Origin: an uncultured Lachnospiraceae bacterium
Lineage (GTDB): Bacteria; Bacillota; Clostridia; Lachnospirales; Lachnospiraceae
Direction: 5' to 3'
Assembly (NCBI GenBank): GCA_947564645.1
Contig: CANOCU010000028.1
Coordinates: 1 to 46,312 of the forward strand
Length of the DNA stretch: 46,312 bases
The translations under genes were made by a program, and so were the position numbers. The notes under the pieces are model-generated. The model was given only the letters and a program-made list of their open reading frames with translations. It was not told the DNA's origin and made no database searches. This document shows, one piece after another, positions 26,302-33,105 of this stretch; position 1 is the stretch's first letter, and each line of letters starts with the position of its first letter.

Positions 26302-26863
26302 ATGGAATATGGTTACATACGTGTTTCCACAAAGGAACAAAACGAGCGGAGACAGTTTATTGCACTGCAGGAATTCGGAATTAAAAACAGTAGAATTCAT
26401 GTGGATAAACAGTTGGAAAAAAATTTTGAGAGGACTCAATATCGGAGGATTGTATGTAATTTGAAGTGCGGGGATACGCTTGTCATTAAGAGCATTGACC
26501 GTCTTGGCAGAAACTATGAGGAGATTTTTGGAGCAGTGGAGGATTATTACAAAAGAAAAACAGGCGGATATTGTTGTGATTGATATGCCCCTTTTAGATA
26601 CCCGCCGTAACAGAGATTTGACAGGGACTTTGATTGCAGACATTGTTTTGCAGCTCCTGTCCTATGTAGCCCAGACAGAAAGGGAATTTATCCATCAGCG
26701 CCAAGTAGAAGGGATTGTGGCGGCAAGAAAACAGGGGGTGAAATTTGTAAGGTTAAAAGAGGGATGGCTGCAGGGAGAAATTTCCGCCAGAAGCGCTGCC
26801 AGAGAACTGGGGATTACGCACCGGACGTTCCTGCTTTGGGCCAACGAGAACGCAAATGGATAA
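26302..26863 (+). pseudogene. Small serine resolvase/invertase, frameshifted
   Basis: A resolvase-type serine recombinase: YIRVSTKEQNERRQ with nucleophile S9, LVIKSIDRLGRNYEEI, then in the +1 frame EQWRIITKEKQADIVVIDMPLLDTR, TLIADIVLQLLSYVAQTEREFIHQRQ and a C-terminal helix-turn-helix GEISARSAARELGITHRTF. The frames join if one T is removed from the T-run at 26525-26529, so a single-base insertion broke the gene. Start codon 26302 follows GGAGGACA. Homopolymer sequencing error is possible but two similar lesions nearby favour decay. Confidence 0.8.
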
Positions 26864-26903
26864 AGAAGTACACTTTTTTATCCATTTCACTATTGCTCAA
26901 ATT

Positions 26904-27365
26904 TAACTCCCATGCACTGTCTGGAATGTGTTGCAAAAACTGGCAGAGGCATACTGCGAGGAGGGGAAAACGGATCAGGGCAGGGAAGTACGGATATTGG
27001 AGGCAGTTTCTCAGATGAAAGAAAAGAAGAAGTCCCTGGAGATGCAGAACGGTTACTGCAGGGCAAAATGGCTGGACTTATACCGTCAATGGAAAGAGGG
27101 ACGGCTGACGAAGGAAGAATATACCGTGAAGAAGGACGAATTGGCAAAAAAGGAGGCGGAGGGTAAAAGGGAACTGGAATTTCTAAACTAGCAACTTTCA
27201 GAGACTGTCATTGCGCGGAATTTGCTGGAAGATAAAATGGGGATGGCGGCTATGATAGAGGCGGAAAGGCTGACAAGGGAGTTGGTAGATAAACTGATTG
27301 AGGGAATTAATGTATATGGGAATAATAGGGTGGAGATTAAGTGGAAGTTTAATGTGCAGTCATAA
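26904..27365 (+). pseudogene. Large serine recombinase C-terminal remnant
   Basis: The frame encodes a charged coiled coil (LAEAYCEEGKTDQGREVRIL, SLEMQNGYCRAKWLDLYRQW, GRLTKEEYTVKKDELAKK) and ends with LTRELVDKLIEGINVYGNNR, the typical last segment of TnpX/TndX-type large serine recombinases. An in-frame TAG occurs at 27189-27191, and the catalytic N-terminus and zinc ribbon are absent. It indicates that an unrelated conjugative or mobilisable element once lay here. The gap to 27528 contains no gene. Confidence 0.65.
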
Positions 27366-27528
27366 ATTGCATGATTAAAAAGATGGAATAATTCTGATCT
27401 GAACGGTAGTGGCAGATAGGAATGGGTGTTGAGGAAAGATGTCTTTTAGGGTATACTTAAAACAAAGAGACAGCGAATGCGGGAAGAATATTCGGAATAT
27501 AAAAAAATAAAGAAAGGCGGTAATAAAT

Positions 27529-27783
27529 ATGTCAACTTTACAGAGACAGGTAATACAATCCCTTAATGGCTTATCAGATGATAATCTGCGGTTTTTGCTT
27601 GATATGATACAGCGTTTTATGAAGCCCGAAGAAATTAGTGAAGAGAATATCAGTGAAGCGGGTATGACTAGGAGCGGCATGCGTAGAATTGGCAGCTTGG
27701 AAGGTCAGGACCTTATTGATGCAGATTATGATATAGACGAATCCAATGATGAAATTGCAGAAATGTTTGGGGTATATGGCTGA
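27529..27783 (+). CDS. Probable type II antitoxin
   Basis: An 84-residue acidic protein with an N-terminal helical part (LQRQVIQSLNGLSDDNLRFLLD) that resembles the start of small VapB/DUF2281-like antitoxins. Its stop overlaps the start of the VapC-type gene by one base (TGATG), the usual antitoxin-toxin coupling. It would bind and neutralise that PIN toxin and probably repress the operon. The family is not recognised with certainty; the role is inferred mainly from the neighbour. The start follows GAAAGGCGG. Confidence 0.7.
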   Translation: MSTLQRQVIQSLNGLSDDNLRFLLDMIQRFMKPEEISEENISEAGMTRSGMRRIGSLEGQDLIDADYDIDESNDEIAEMFGVYG

Positions 27784-28187
27784 TGAAAATTTTGATAGAT
27801 ACACACATAGCTATTTGGGCTGTACTGAATGACCCTAAGCTACCGGGGCGAGCGAAAGACATTATCCTTGATGAAGGAAATGAAATATTTTATAGCACAG
27901 CTTCTGTCTGGGAAATTACAATTAAACATATGCTTCACCCAGACAGGCTTCGTATAAGTGGCAGTCTTTTGGAAAAGGGCTGTGAAGATAATGGATATCT
28001 TGTGCTGCCTGTTTTTAATAAGCATGTTTCAGCGCTGGAAACATTGAAGCGTCCGGGAAACGCTCCCCGGCATAATGACCCGTTTGACAGAATTATGATA
28101 GCCCAGGCAAAGGCGGAAAATCTGATGTTTTTAACACATGATTCATTGATTCCGTATTATGGGGAGCCTTTTATCATTTCGGTTTGA
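27783..28187 (+). CDS. VapC-type PIN-domain toxin
   Basis: A 134-residue PIN-domain ribonuclease of the type II toxin class. The acidic metal site is complete: D6 in ILIDTHIAIW, E44 in STASVWEITIK, D99 and D102 in NDPFDRIMIAQA, and the late D in FLTHDSLIPYY. The HNDPFDRIMIAQA motif is characteristic of this PIN subgroup. The frame is intact and is expressed with the overlapping antitoxin gene. It is the only cargo of its cassette that looks functional. The segment 28188-28298 holds no gene. Confidence 0.88.
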   Translation: MKILIDTHIAIWAVLNDPKLPGRAKDIILDEGNEIFYSTASVWEITIKHMLHPDRLRISGSLLEKGCEDNGYLVLPVFNKHVSALETLKRPGNAPRHNDPFDRIMIAQAKAENLMFLTHDSLIPYYGEPFIISV

Positions 28188-28298
28188 ATGTGATAAAGAT
28201 AGTAAAGATAGAGCAGGAATTAGTAAAAGCTAAACCGTCATAAATTGTAAGTTTTTGAAAAAAGATGAAATATTTTTTAGTCCTAACTTGACACCAGC

Positions 28299-28425
28299 TT
28301 ACAGGCAGCAGTACGGCAGCGTGAATCCGGCAGGGATTATCGGGCCGGCAATTGTGGCGACGGCAGTAAGTACGGGAGTAGCGATTGTATATTGCAAGAT
28401 AAAAGATAGGAGGCGGAGAGTCTGA
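28299..28425 (+). pseudogene. spmA 3'-end, copy 3 (about 42 codons)
   Basis: From TTACAGGCAGCAGTACGG to the stop it matches spmA codons for YRQQYGSVNPAGII and the last helix, ending KDRRRRV. It is closer to the intact spmA than to copy 2 in its last 60 bp, yet differs in the helix (ATAVSTGVAIVYC). CTAACTTGAC lies at 28283-28292, just before it, as at copy 2. No start and no 5' part, so it is not a gene. Confidence 0.85.
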
Positions 28426-28441
28426 GGGCTCTCCGTTTTAG
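28414..28441 (+). terminator. Hairpin terminator at spmA copy 3
   Basis: CGGAGAG (28414-28420) pairs with CTCTCCG (28429-28435), then TTTTAGT. The stop codon is in the loop, as at copy 2. Confidence 0.8.
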
Positions 28442-28528
28442 TATTATTTTTGTGAAAGACTGTTGAGATGCATATTTTTTGGGGATATACTTATAAAAAC
28501 CAGATGGATATTGGGATTTGAGAAATAT

Positions 28529-28879
28529 ATGAGGTATCAAGAAATGAAAGAAAAGATAAAAAATGTTACGTCTGAAGTATATGAAGAATTGATAAAATTA
28601 TTTGGTGCAAAGATTGAACGTATTATTTTGTATGGTTCATATGCACGTGGGGATTTTAATTTGGAATCAGACGTTGATATCATGATTTTATTGAATTGCG
28701 ATCAAAAAGAAATAATGCAACGACGAAAAGAAATCAGTAGAATTGCAAGCCGCGTTGGTTTAAAAAATGATATTATGGTTTCGCTTCTTGCACGTAATAG
28801 TGATGACTATGAAAACAATATGAAGTACCAGCCATTTTACCAAAACATTGAAAAGGAAGGTATGAGAATTTATGGATAA
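28529..28879 (+). CDS. Minimal nucleotidyltransferase (MNT, MntA-like antitoxin)
   Basis: A 116-residue nucleotidyltransferase-domain protein with the signature LYGSYARGDFNLESDVDIMILL: G36-S37 and metal ligands D48 and D50. Such proteins pair with HEPN ribonucleases as type VII toxin-antitoxin systems, where the MNT adenylylates and so silences the HEPN partner. Its end overlaps the HEPN gene by eight bases. The start at 28529 is chosen from family length; 28544 is also possible, and the frame is open back to 28463 without a ribosome site. Confidence 0.88.
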   Translation: MRYQEMKEKIKNVTSEVYEELIKLFGAKIERIILYGSYARGDFNLESDVDIMILLNCDQKEIMQRRKEISRIASRVGLKNDIMVSLLARNSDDYENNMKYQPFYQNIEKEGMRIYG

Positions 28880-29279
28880 AGCAAGAGCAGATTTAGCTAT
28901 ATATCGTTTAGAGACAGCGAGACAATGTATTATATCGGCAAAAGCATTGATAGAGATATCGGATTATAAAGGTGCGGCAAATCGTTCTTATTATGCGGTT
29001 TTCCATTGTATGAGAAGTGTATTAGCATTAAGTTCCATAGACTTTTCAAAACATTCTGCGGTGGGCGCTTATTTTCGTAAAGAATATATAAAAACAGGGA
29101 TATTTGATATATCTATGTCAGATGTAATATCGGAAGCCTTTGATATTCGTAGCGATAGCGACTATAATGACTATTTTGTAATATCGAAAAAAGAGGTTGA
29201 AGAACAGATATCAAATGCACAGTATTTTTATGATAGGGTAGAGGAATATGTAGTGGCGCAAATTAAGGATGGTGGTTGA
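28872..29279 (+). CDS. HEPN-domain protein (toxin partner of MNT)
   Basis: A 135-residue all-helical HEPN protein. The RNase motif R-x6-H is seen as RSYYAVFH (R38, H45), within GAANRSYYAVFHCMRSVL, typical of the HEPN family that pairs with minimal nucleotidyltransferases. Predicted to cleave RNA unless modified by the upstream MNT protein. The eight-base overlap with that gene supports a coupled toxin-antitoxin unit. The frame is intact. Confidence 0.88.
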   Translation: MDKARADLAIYRLETARQCIISAKALIEISDYKGAANRSYYAVFHCMRSVLALSSIDFSKHSAVGAYFRKEYIKTGIFDISMSDVISEAFDIRSDSDYNDYFVISKKEVEEQISNAQYFYDRVEEYVVAQIKDGG

Positions 29280-29330
29280 TCTGATATTTTAAATATACAG
29301 TAATCGTTAAGAACGGAAATTTTATAATAA

Positions 29331-29567
29331 GATGTATCCTGCTTTTATTATGCATTATTAGCAGACCGGGCAAGATATTTCAAGAAAGATGAGGAAGGAC
29401 GAAAAATTATGAGTAAAATCATGGAGCAGCTTTTAAATGAAGAAAAAATTGAAGCAGCAAAGCGTATGCTGGAAAGAGGAAAAATGACAAAAGAGGAAAT
29501 TGCAGAGGATTTAGATTTGCCATTGAGTGTAGTGGAAAGACTTGAGAATGATTTACAACTGGCATAA
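29331..29567 (+). pseudogene. Rpn/PD-(D/E)XK transposase-like protein, C-terminal remnant
   Basis: The open frame reads FYYALLADRARYFKKDEEGRKI and continues MEQLLNEEKIEAAKRMLERG then MTKEEIAEDLDLPLSVVERL. This is the C-terminal tail pattern of Rpn-family and related nuclease proteins, with a small helical module after the nuclease domain. The nuclease core is absent. A free-standing 52-residue product could start at ATG 29409, but a weak ribosome site and the upstream homology favour a remnant. It stops nine bases before spmA copy 4. Confidence 0.55.
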
Positions 29568-29575
29568 TAAATTTT

Positions 29576-29721
29576 GCGGCGGACGGTCCGGGGGCAGCAG
29601 GCGGCAGTACGGGAGCGTGAACCCGGCGGGAATTATCGCGCCGGCGATTGTGGCGACGTTTATCAGTATGCTGACGGCGGTGGTGTATTGTAAGGTGAAG
29701 GATAGAAAGCGGAGAGTCTGA
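29576..29721 (+). pseudogene. spmA 3'-end, copy 4 (with internal deletion)
   Basis: It begins in the linker sequence that is unique to copy 2 (encoding AADxPGAAGG), then jumps at a GGCGGCAG/GGCAGCAG match to the final part encoding QYGSVNPAGII through KDRKRRV. The jump breaks the reading frame. Apart from the deletion it differs from copy 2 at only a few bases, so copies 2 and 4 belong to one allele group and copies 1 and 3 to another. Confidence 0.85.
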
Positions 29722-29737
29722 TGATTTTCCGCTTTAT
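29708..29737 (+). terminator. Hairpin at spmA copy 4
   Basis: AGCGGA (29708-29713) pairs with TCCGCT (29728-29733), followed by TTATT. It is a decayed version of the hairpins at copies 2 and 3. Confidence 0.55.
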
Positions 29738-29741
29738 TCAC

Positions 29742-29820
29742 TCTATAGGAAATTGCGACAATGTAAACTATTCAAGGAGAATGCGTAGCATTCTCTGAAT
29801 CGAGCGCACCGACGTTCGAT
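29742..29820 (+). repeat. Two-hairpin dispersed repeat, copy 1
   Basis: A segment starting TCTATAGGAAATTGCGACA, with a hairpin GAGAATGC-GTA-GCATTCTC (29777-29795) and then CGAGCGC...GTTCGAT. About 75 bp match 32404-32486 with few changes. It lies directly after the copy 4 hairpin. The remaining stretch to 30121 shows no gene; it is AT-rich and may contain decayed coding sequence. Confidence 0.8.
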
Positions 29821-30121
29821 GTTTTATCGTATACAGATAAGTAAATACGTGAGAAATATAAGGTATAGCATATATGAAATTGCAATATTATCGGATTGCG
29901 TATTGCGATTGATATGTGAAAATCATAAATGTATAAAGAAAATGGGAGTAGCAGCAATGTAGGTTTCATTTGTAATTTATGCGACATATAGTTATACTGA
30001 AAAAGGAAAGAACTTGTTTTATGGAAGTAATTGACAATAAAGTCAGAATTATAAGATTTATATATTGGTAATGTAGTCTGTCCGGTCTACAATGACAGTA
30101 TCAAATTGCGGGGAATATATT

Positions 30122-30248
30122 ATGAGGAATAAATACGTTCTGCCTGAAATGAATCAGTGGAATGAAACCGTTGAAAAACAGTTGGAACGATTTACAGGAT
30201 TGGTGAATGGTTTATGGGTAAAATGGGGAAGAAAAAGATACTTCTGAT
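30122..30248 (+). other. Short open frame overlapping the asparaginase start
   Basis: A 41-codon frame (starting MRNKYVLPEMNQWNET) begins at 30122 after GGGGAATATATT and overlaps the first bases of the asparaginase gene in another frame. No family is recognised. It may be the 5' end of a gene cut by a rearrangement, or a leader frame, or chance. Confidence 0.2.
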
Positions 30249-31224
30249 CGGCACGGGCGGCACGATCGCTTCGGAGATGGGAGAGAACGGATTGGAGCCG
30301 GAACTGACAAGCCGGCAGTTATTGCGATATGTCCCGGATATTTCCGGAATCTGCGAGATAGACTGTATACAGCTTTTCAGTCTGGACAGCACGAATATTC
30401 GTCCGGAACACTGGCTGCGGATCGCAGGATCGATACAGGAGCACTATGAACGGTATGACGGTTTCGTGATAAGCCATGGTACGGATACAATGGCCTATAC
30501 TGCGGCCGGGCTCAGTTATCTGGTCCAGAACAGTCCCAAGCCGGTAGTGCTTACGGGCGCGCAGAAGCCGATCGGGTATGAGACCACGGACAGTAAGCAG
30601 AATCTCCGGGATGCTTTTACGGTGGCGGCATCCGGCATGTCCGGCGTACTGCTTGTGTTCAACGGTAAGATCATCATAGGTACCAGGGCCAGGAAGACGC
30701 GCAGCAAAAGCTTTGAAGCTTTTTCCAGTATCAATTATCCGATTGTGGGGATGGTGCAGGACGGCCGGCTCATCCAATACATAAAGCCGGAGCGCAGTGC
30801 GCCGCATGGATTCTATGAAAGGCTGGATTCCAGAGTGGCCTTGCTAAAGCTGGTGCCGGGGATTGACTGCGGCGTCATGGAGTACCTTCTGGATCGCAGC
30901 AGCGCGGTGATCATCGAGAGTTTTGGCGTGGGCGGATTGCCGGTTTATGAGACGGGAAGCTTCTATGAGACGGTCAAAAGGGGACTGGATGCCGGTAAGA
31001 CGGTTGTATTAACTACGCAGGTGGAGAACGAAGGCAGCGATCTGTCCGTCTATCATGTTGGCAGCAGGATCAAGCGGAGTCTGCCGATTCTGGAGGCTTA
31101 CGATATGACGACCGAAGCAGTGGTAGCAAAGCTGATGTGGATCCTGGGCCGGGCAAACGAACGGGAAGAAGTCGCAAAATTATTTTACACACCGATCGCC
31201 TGCGATATTTTGTCTGTCTTTTAG
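30214..31224 (+). CDS. ansA: Type I L-asparaginase (cytoplasmic type)
   Basis: Hydrolyses L-asparagine to aspartate and ammonia. The 336-residue protein has no signal peptide. Both asparaginase signatures are present: ILLIGTGGTIAS (nucleophile T14, also T17) and DGFVISHGTDTMAYTAAGL (T90-D91), and the length matches the cytoplasmic type I enzymes. The start at 30214 is the first ATG; ATG 30223 is also possible, and no strong ribosome site is visible before either. The gene follows the AT-rich island and has normal base composition, marking the island's right edge. Confidence 0.93.
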   Translation: MGKMGKKKILLIGTGGTIASEMGENGLEPELTSRQLLRYVPDISGICEIDCIQLFSLDSTNIRPEHWLRIAGSIQEHYERYDGFVISHGTDTMAYTAAGLSYLVQNSPKPVVLTGAQKPIGYETTDSKQNLRDAFTVAASGMSGVLLVFNGKIIIGTRARKTRSKSFEAFSSINYPIVGMVQDGRLIQYIKPERSAPHGFYERLDSRVALLKLVPGIDCGVMEYLLDRSSAVIIESFGVGGLPVYETGSFYETVKRGLDAGKTVVLTTQVENEGSDLSVYHVGSRIKRSLPILEAYDMTTEAVVAKLMWILGRANEREEVAKLFYTPIACDILSVF

Positions 31225-31313
31225 GGTGGGTATCAATGCTTTTGGGTGACTCTCCAATAAAATATGGAGAAGCAAATCAAGTTTGGAAGTAAGCTTCCAT
31301 TACGTATGCAGGG

Positions 31314-31338
31314 ATATTGCAGGCACAGCTTGCGATAT
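31314..31338 (+). other. Hairpin with conserved loop, copy 2
   Basis: An 8-bp stem (31314-31321 with 31331-31338) and 9-nt loop GGCACAGCT, almost the same as at 6631-6655. It lies 14 bases before the start of the GNAT gene and could mask or shape its ribosome site. Confidence 0.4.
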
Positions 31339-31352
31339 GCAGAGGTGTAAAA

Positions 31353-32273
31353 ATGGTTAAATTATTTGATATAAATGAGCAGAACTGGCTGGAGATTGTG
31401 TCACTCAGTGTCAGCGAGGAACAGAGGAAGTATCTCGACAGCCCAGTGGGAATTCTGGCAAGGGGATATAGCTATCGCTCCTGTAATGCCAGAGTTTATG
31501 GTATTTCCAATGAGGAAAATGTTATTGGGGTTGCCCTTGTCAAAGACATGGAAGAAGAGCCGGTATGTTACGATCTGCAACAGTTTATGATCGACCGCCG
31601 TTTCCAGAATAGGGGGTATGGCACGGAGGCGCTGCGGCTGATTCTTGGAGTGCTTTTGCAGGAGAGCAAGTATGAGCAGGTAGAGGTATGTGTCAATAAA
31701 ACCGATATTGCGGCACTTCGGATGTACGGGAAAGTCGGATTCGAGGATACCGGGTATATAGATGAAGATGTTCCGGACTGCCTTAATCTCAGGTATCAGT
31801 TCAATAAGAGCAGTCAGAATTATTCTGACCGAATGATCACTGATTTTTCGGATGTATTGTTTCAAACGGCTTTCAGGCAGTATTTTTCCGAATTGGACTA
31901 TAGCGTCAAGGATTGGGACGGACTGTTTAAGGAAATGAATGAGGAAGATGATAATGTAGCTTTTGTCAGGACTTCTGTGGATGGCAGAATGATTGGCTTT
32001 ATTCAGTTCAAACCGTTGAAGTTTTCGAGTTCCTTTTTTGAGGAGACCTGTGGATTTATACGGGAGTTCTGGGTTTCCAAAGAATTTCGTAATAAGAATC
32101 ACGGGACTTTCCTGCTCAATCTTGTGGAAAAGTATTTCATGGATCATGGAATTTATACGAGTATCTTAACGACGGATGCGGCGGCACGTTTTTATGAAAG
32201 ACATGGATATGTGAGAGCATCAGGCAGTAAAGCAAAGAATCAGGATGAAGTATTTGTGAAGCATTTGGGATAA
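31353..32273 (+). CDS. Double GNAT-domain N-acetyltransferase
   Basis: A 306-residue protein with two acetyl-CoA-binding GNAT domains. The first (about 1-150) resembles spermine/spermidine-type acetyltransferases, with the acetyl-CoA loop FMIDRRFQNRGYGTEALRLIL and LRMYGKVGFEDTGY. The second (about 165-306) has FWVSKEFRNKNHGTFLLNLVEKYF and AARFYERHGYVRASG. Small amine or aminoacyl acceptors are likely but not determined. The start at 31353 follows AGAGGTG. It may be cotranscribed with asparaginase, 128 bp upstream, and ends at a terminator. Confidence 0.88.
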   Translation: MVKLFDINEQNWLEIVSLSVSEEQRKYLDSPVGILARGYSYRSCNARVYGISNEENVIGVALVKDMEEEPVCYDLQQFMIDRRFQNRGYGTEALRLILGVLLQESKYEQVEVCVNKTDIAALRMYGKVGFEDTGYIDEDVPDCLNLRYQFNKSSQNYSDRMITDFSDVLFQTAFRQYFSELDYSVKDWDGLFKEMNEEDDNVAFVRTSVDGRMIGFIQFKPLKFSSSFFEETCGFIREFWVSKEFRNKNHGTFLLNLVEKYFMDHGIYTSILTTDAAARFYERHGYVRASGSKAKNQDEVFVKHLG

Positions 32274-32364
32274 AGGGGATAACCAATGAGCCAGATACCA
32301 TGCTTGTGTGAGCATCTGACCTGGCAGGAATAACATAATGACCTGATCGGATCGATCACGGGGG

Positions 32365-32402
32365 ACGCTCTGTATAGTGTATGCTTTACGGAGTGTTTTT
32401 TA
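32365..32402 (+). terminator. Terminator after the GNAT gene
   Basis: ACGCTCTGTA (32365-32374) pairs with TACGGAGTGT (32387-32396), with two G-T pairs, followed by a run of T residues. The dispersed repeat begins right after the T-run. Confidence 0.8.
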
Positions 32403-32403
32403 T

Positions 32404-32486
32404 TCTATAGGAAGTTGCGACAGCGTAAACCATTTAGGGAGAATGCGAAGCATTCTCTGAATCGAGCGCGCTGGCGCTCGATTTTA
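32404..32486 (+). repeat. Two-hairpin dispersed repeat, copy 2
   Basis: Same element as 29742-29820: TCTATAGGAAGTTGCGACA, hairpin GAGAATGC-GAA-GCATTCTC, then hairpin CGAGCGC-GCTG-GCGCTCG. Changes between copies partly keep the stems paired. Both copies directly follow a terminator T-run and have the same orientation; together they bracket the asparaginase and GNAT genes. Confidence 0.8.
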
Positions 32487-32588
32487 TATGCATCAAAAAA
32501 TATCTGATAGTTTGAAACCGAAAGACAATATCTGCCGTCTAATGATCGTAAAACAAAAACGGAATCATACGCGCGTAGGAGAAAGTTG

Positions 32589-33095
32589 ATGGAAAGCAGT
32601 GAAATAAAGGATAGGATCAAGAAGGCTCAAAGGCATGACAAAGAAGCATTTATCGAACTGATGCAGTTATACAGGAAGGATATGTACAGGACTGCGATCG
32701 CAATTCTAATGAATGAGGAAGATGCAGCAGATGCTCTCCAGGATACAATTCTTACTTGCTGGGAAAAGTTATATACACTTAAGAAACCGGAGTTTTTTAA
32801 GACATGGCTGACAAGAATACTCATAAACCATTGCTATGACATGATAAGGGACAACGCAGTTTACACAGATATGGAGTCTTATGAAGAACCGTCAAGATGC
32901 GATACCTATAATCTTGAATTGAAAGAGGCGTATGCTTCTATCGATGAACGTTACCGGCTGCCTGTGGAACTGTACTATAGCCAGGGATTCAGGATGAGAG
33001 AAATTGCGGAACTGTTGTCAGTACCGGTAAATACCGTCAAGACGTGGATTGCAAGAGGCAGAAAACAACTGGAGGAGTATTATCACGACTGTTAG
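32589..33095 (+). CDS. ECF-type sigma-70 family RNA polymerase sigma factor
   Basis: A 168-residue ECF sigma factor. Region 2 is KEAFIELMQLYRKDMYRTAIAILMNEEDAADALQDTILTCWEKLYTLKKPEFFKTWLTRI in part; region 4 has LPVELYYSQGFRMREIAELL and PVNTVKTWIARGRKQL, the -35 recognition helix-turn-helix. The start at 32589 follows AGGAGA at 32578-32583. It is followed 10 bases later by its probable membrane-bound anti-sigma partner, and such pairs usually control their own operon and envelope-stress genes. Confidence 0.93.
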   Translation: MESSEIKDRIKKAQRHDKEAFIELMQLYRKDMYRTAIAILMNEEDAADALQDTILTCWEKLYTLKKPEFFKTWLTRILINHCYDMIRDNAVYTDMESYEEPSRCDTYNLELKEAYASIDERYRLPVELYYSQGFRMREIAELLSVPVNTVKTWIARGRKQLEEYYHDC

Positions 33096-33105
33096 GAGGA
33101 GCAGG

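Noticed and set aside
33049-33105. Longer N-terminus for the anti-sigma factor
   Set aside because: It would overlap the end of the sigma gene; AGGAGGA at 33094-33100 points to the ATG at 33106.
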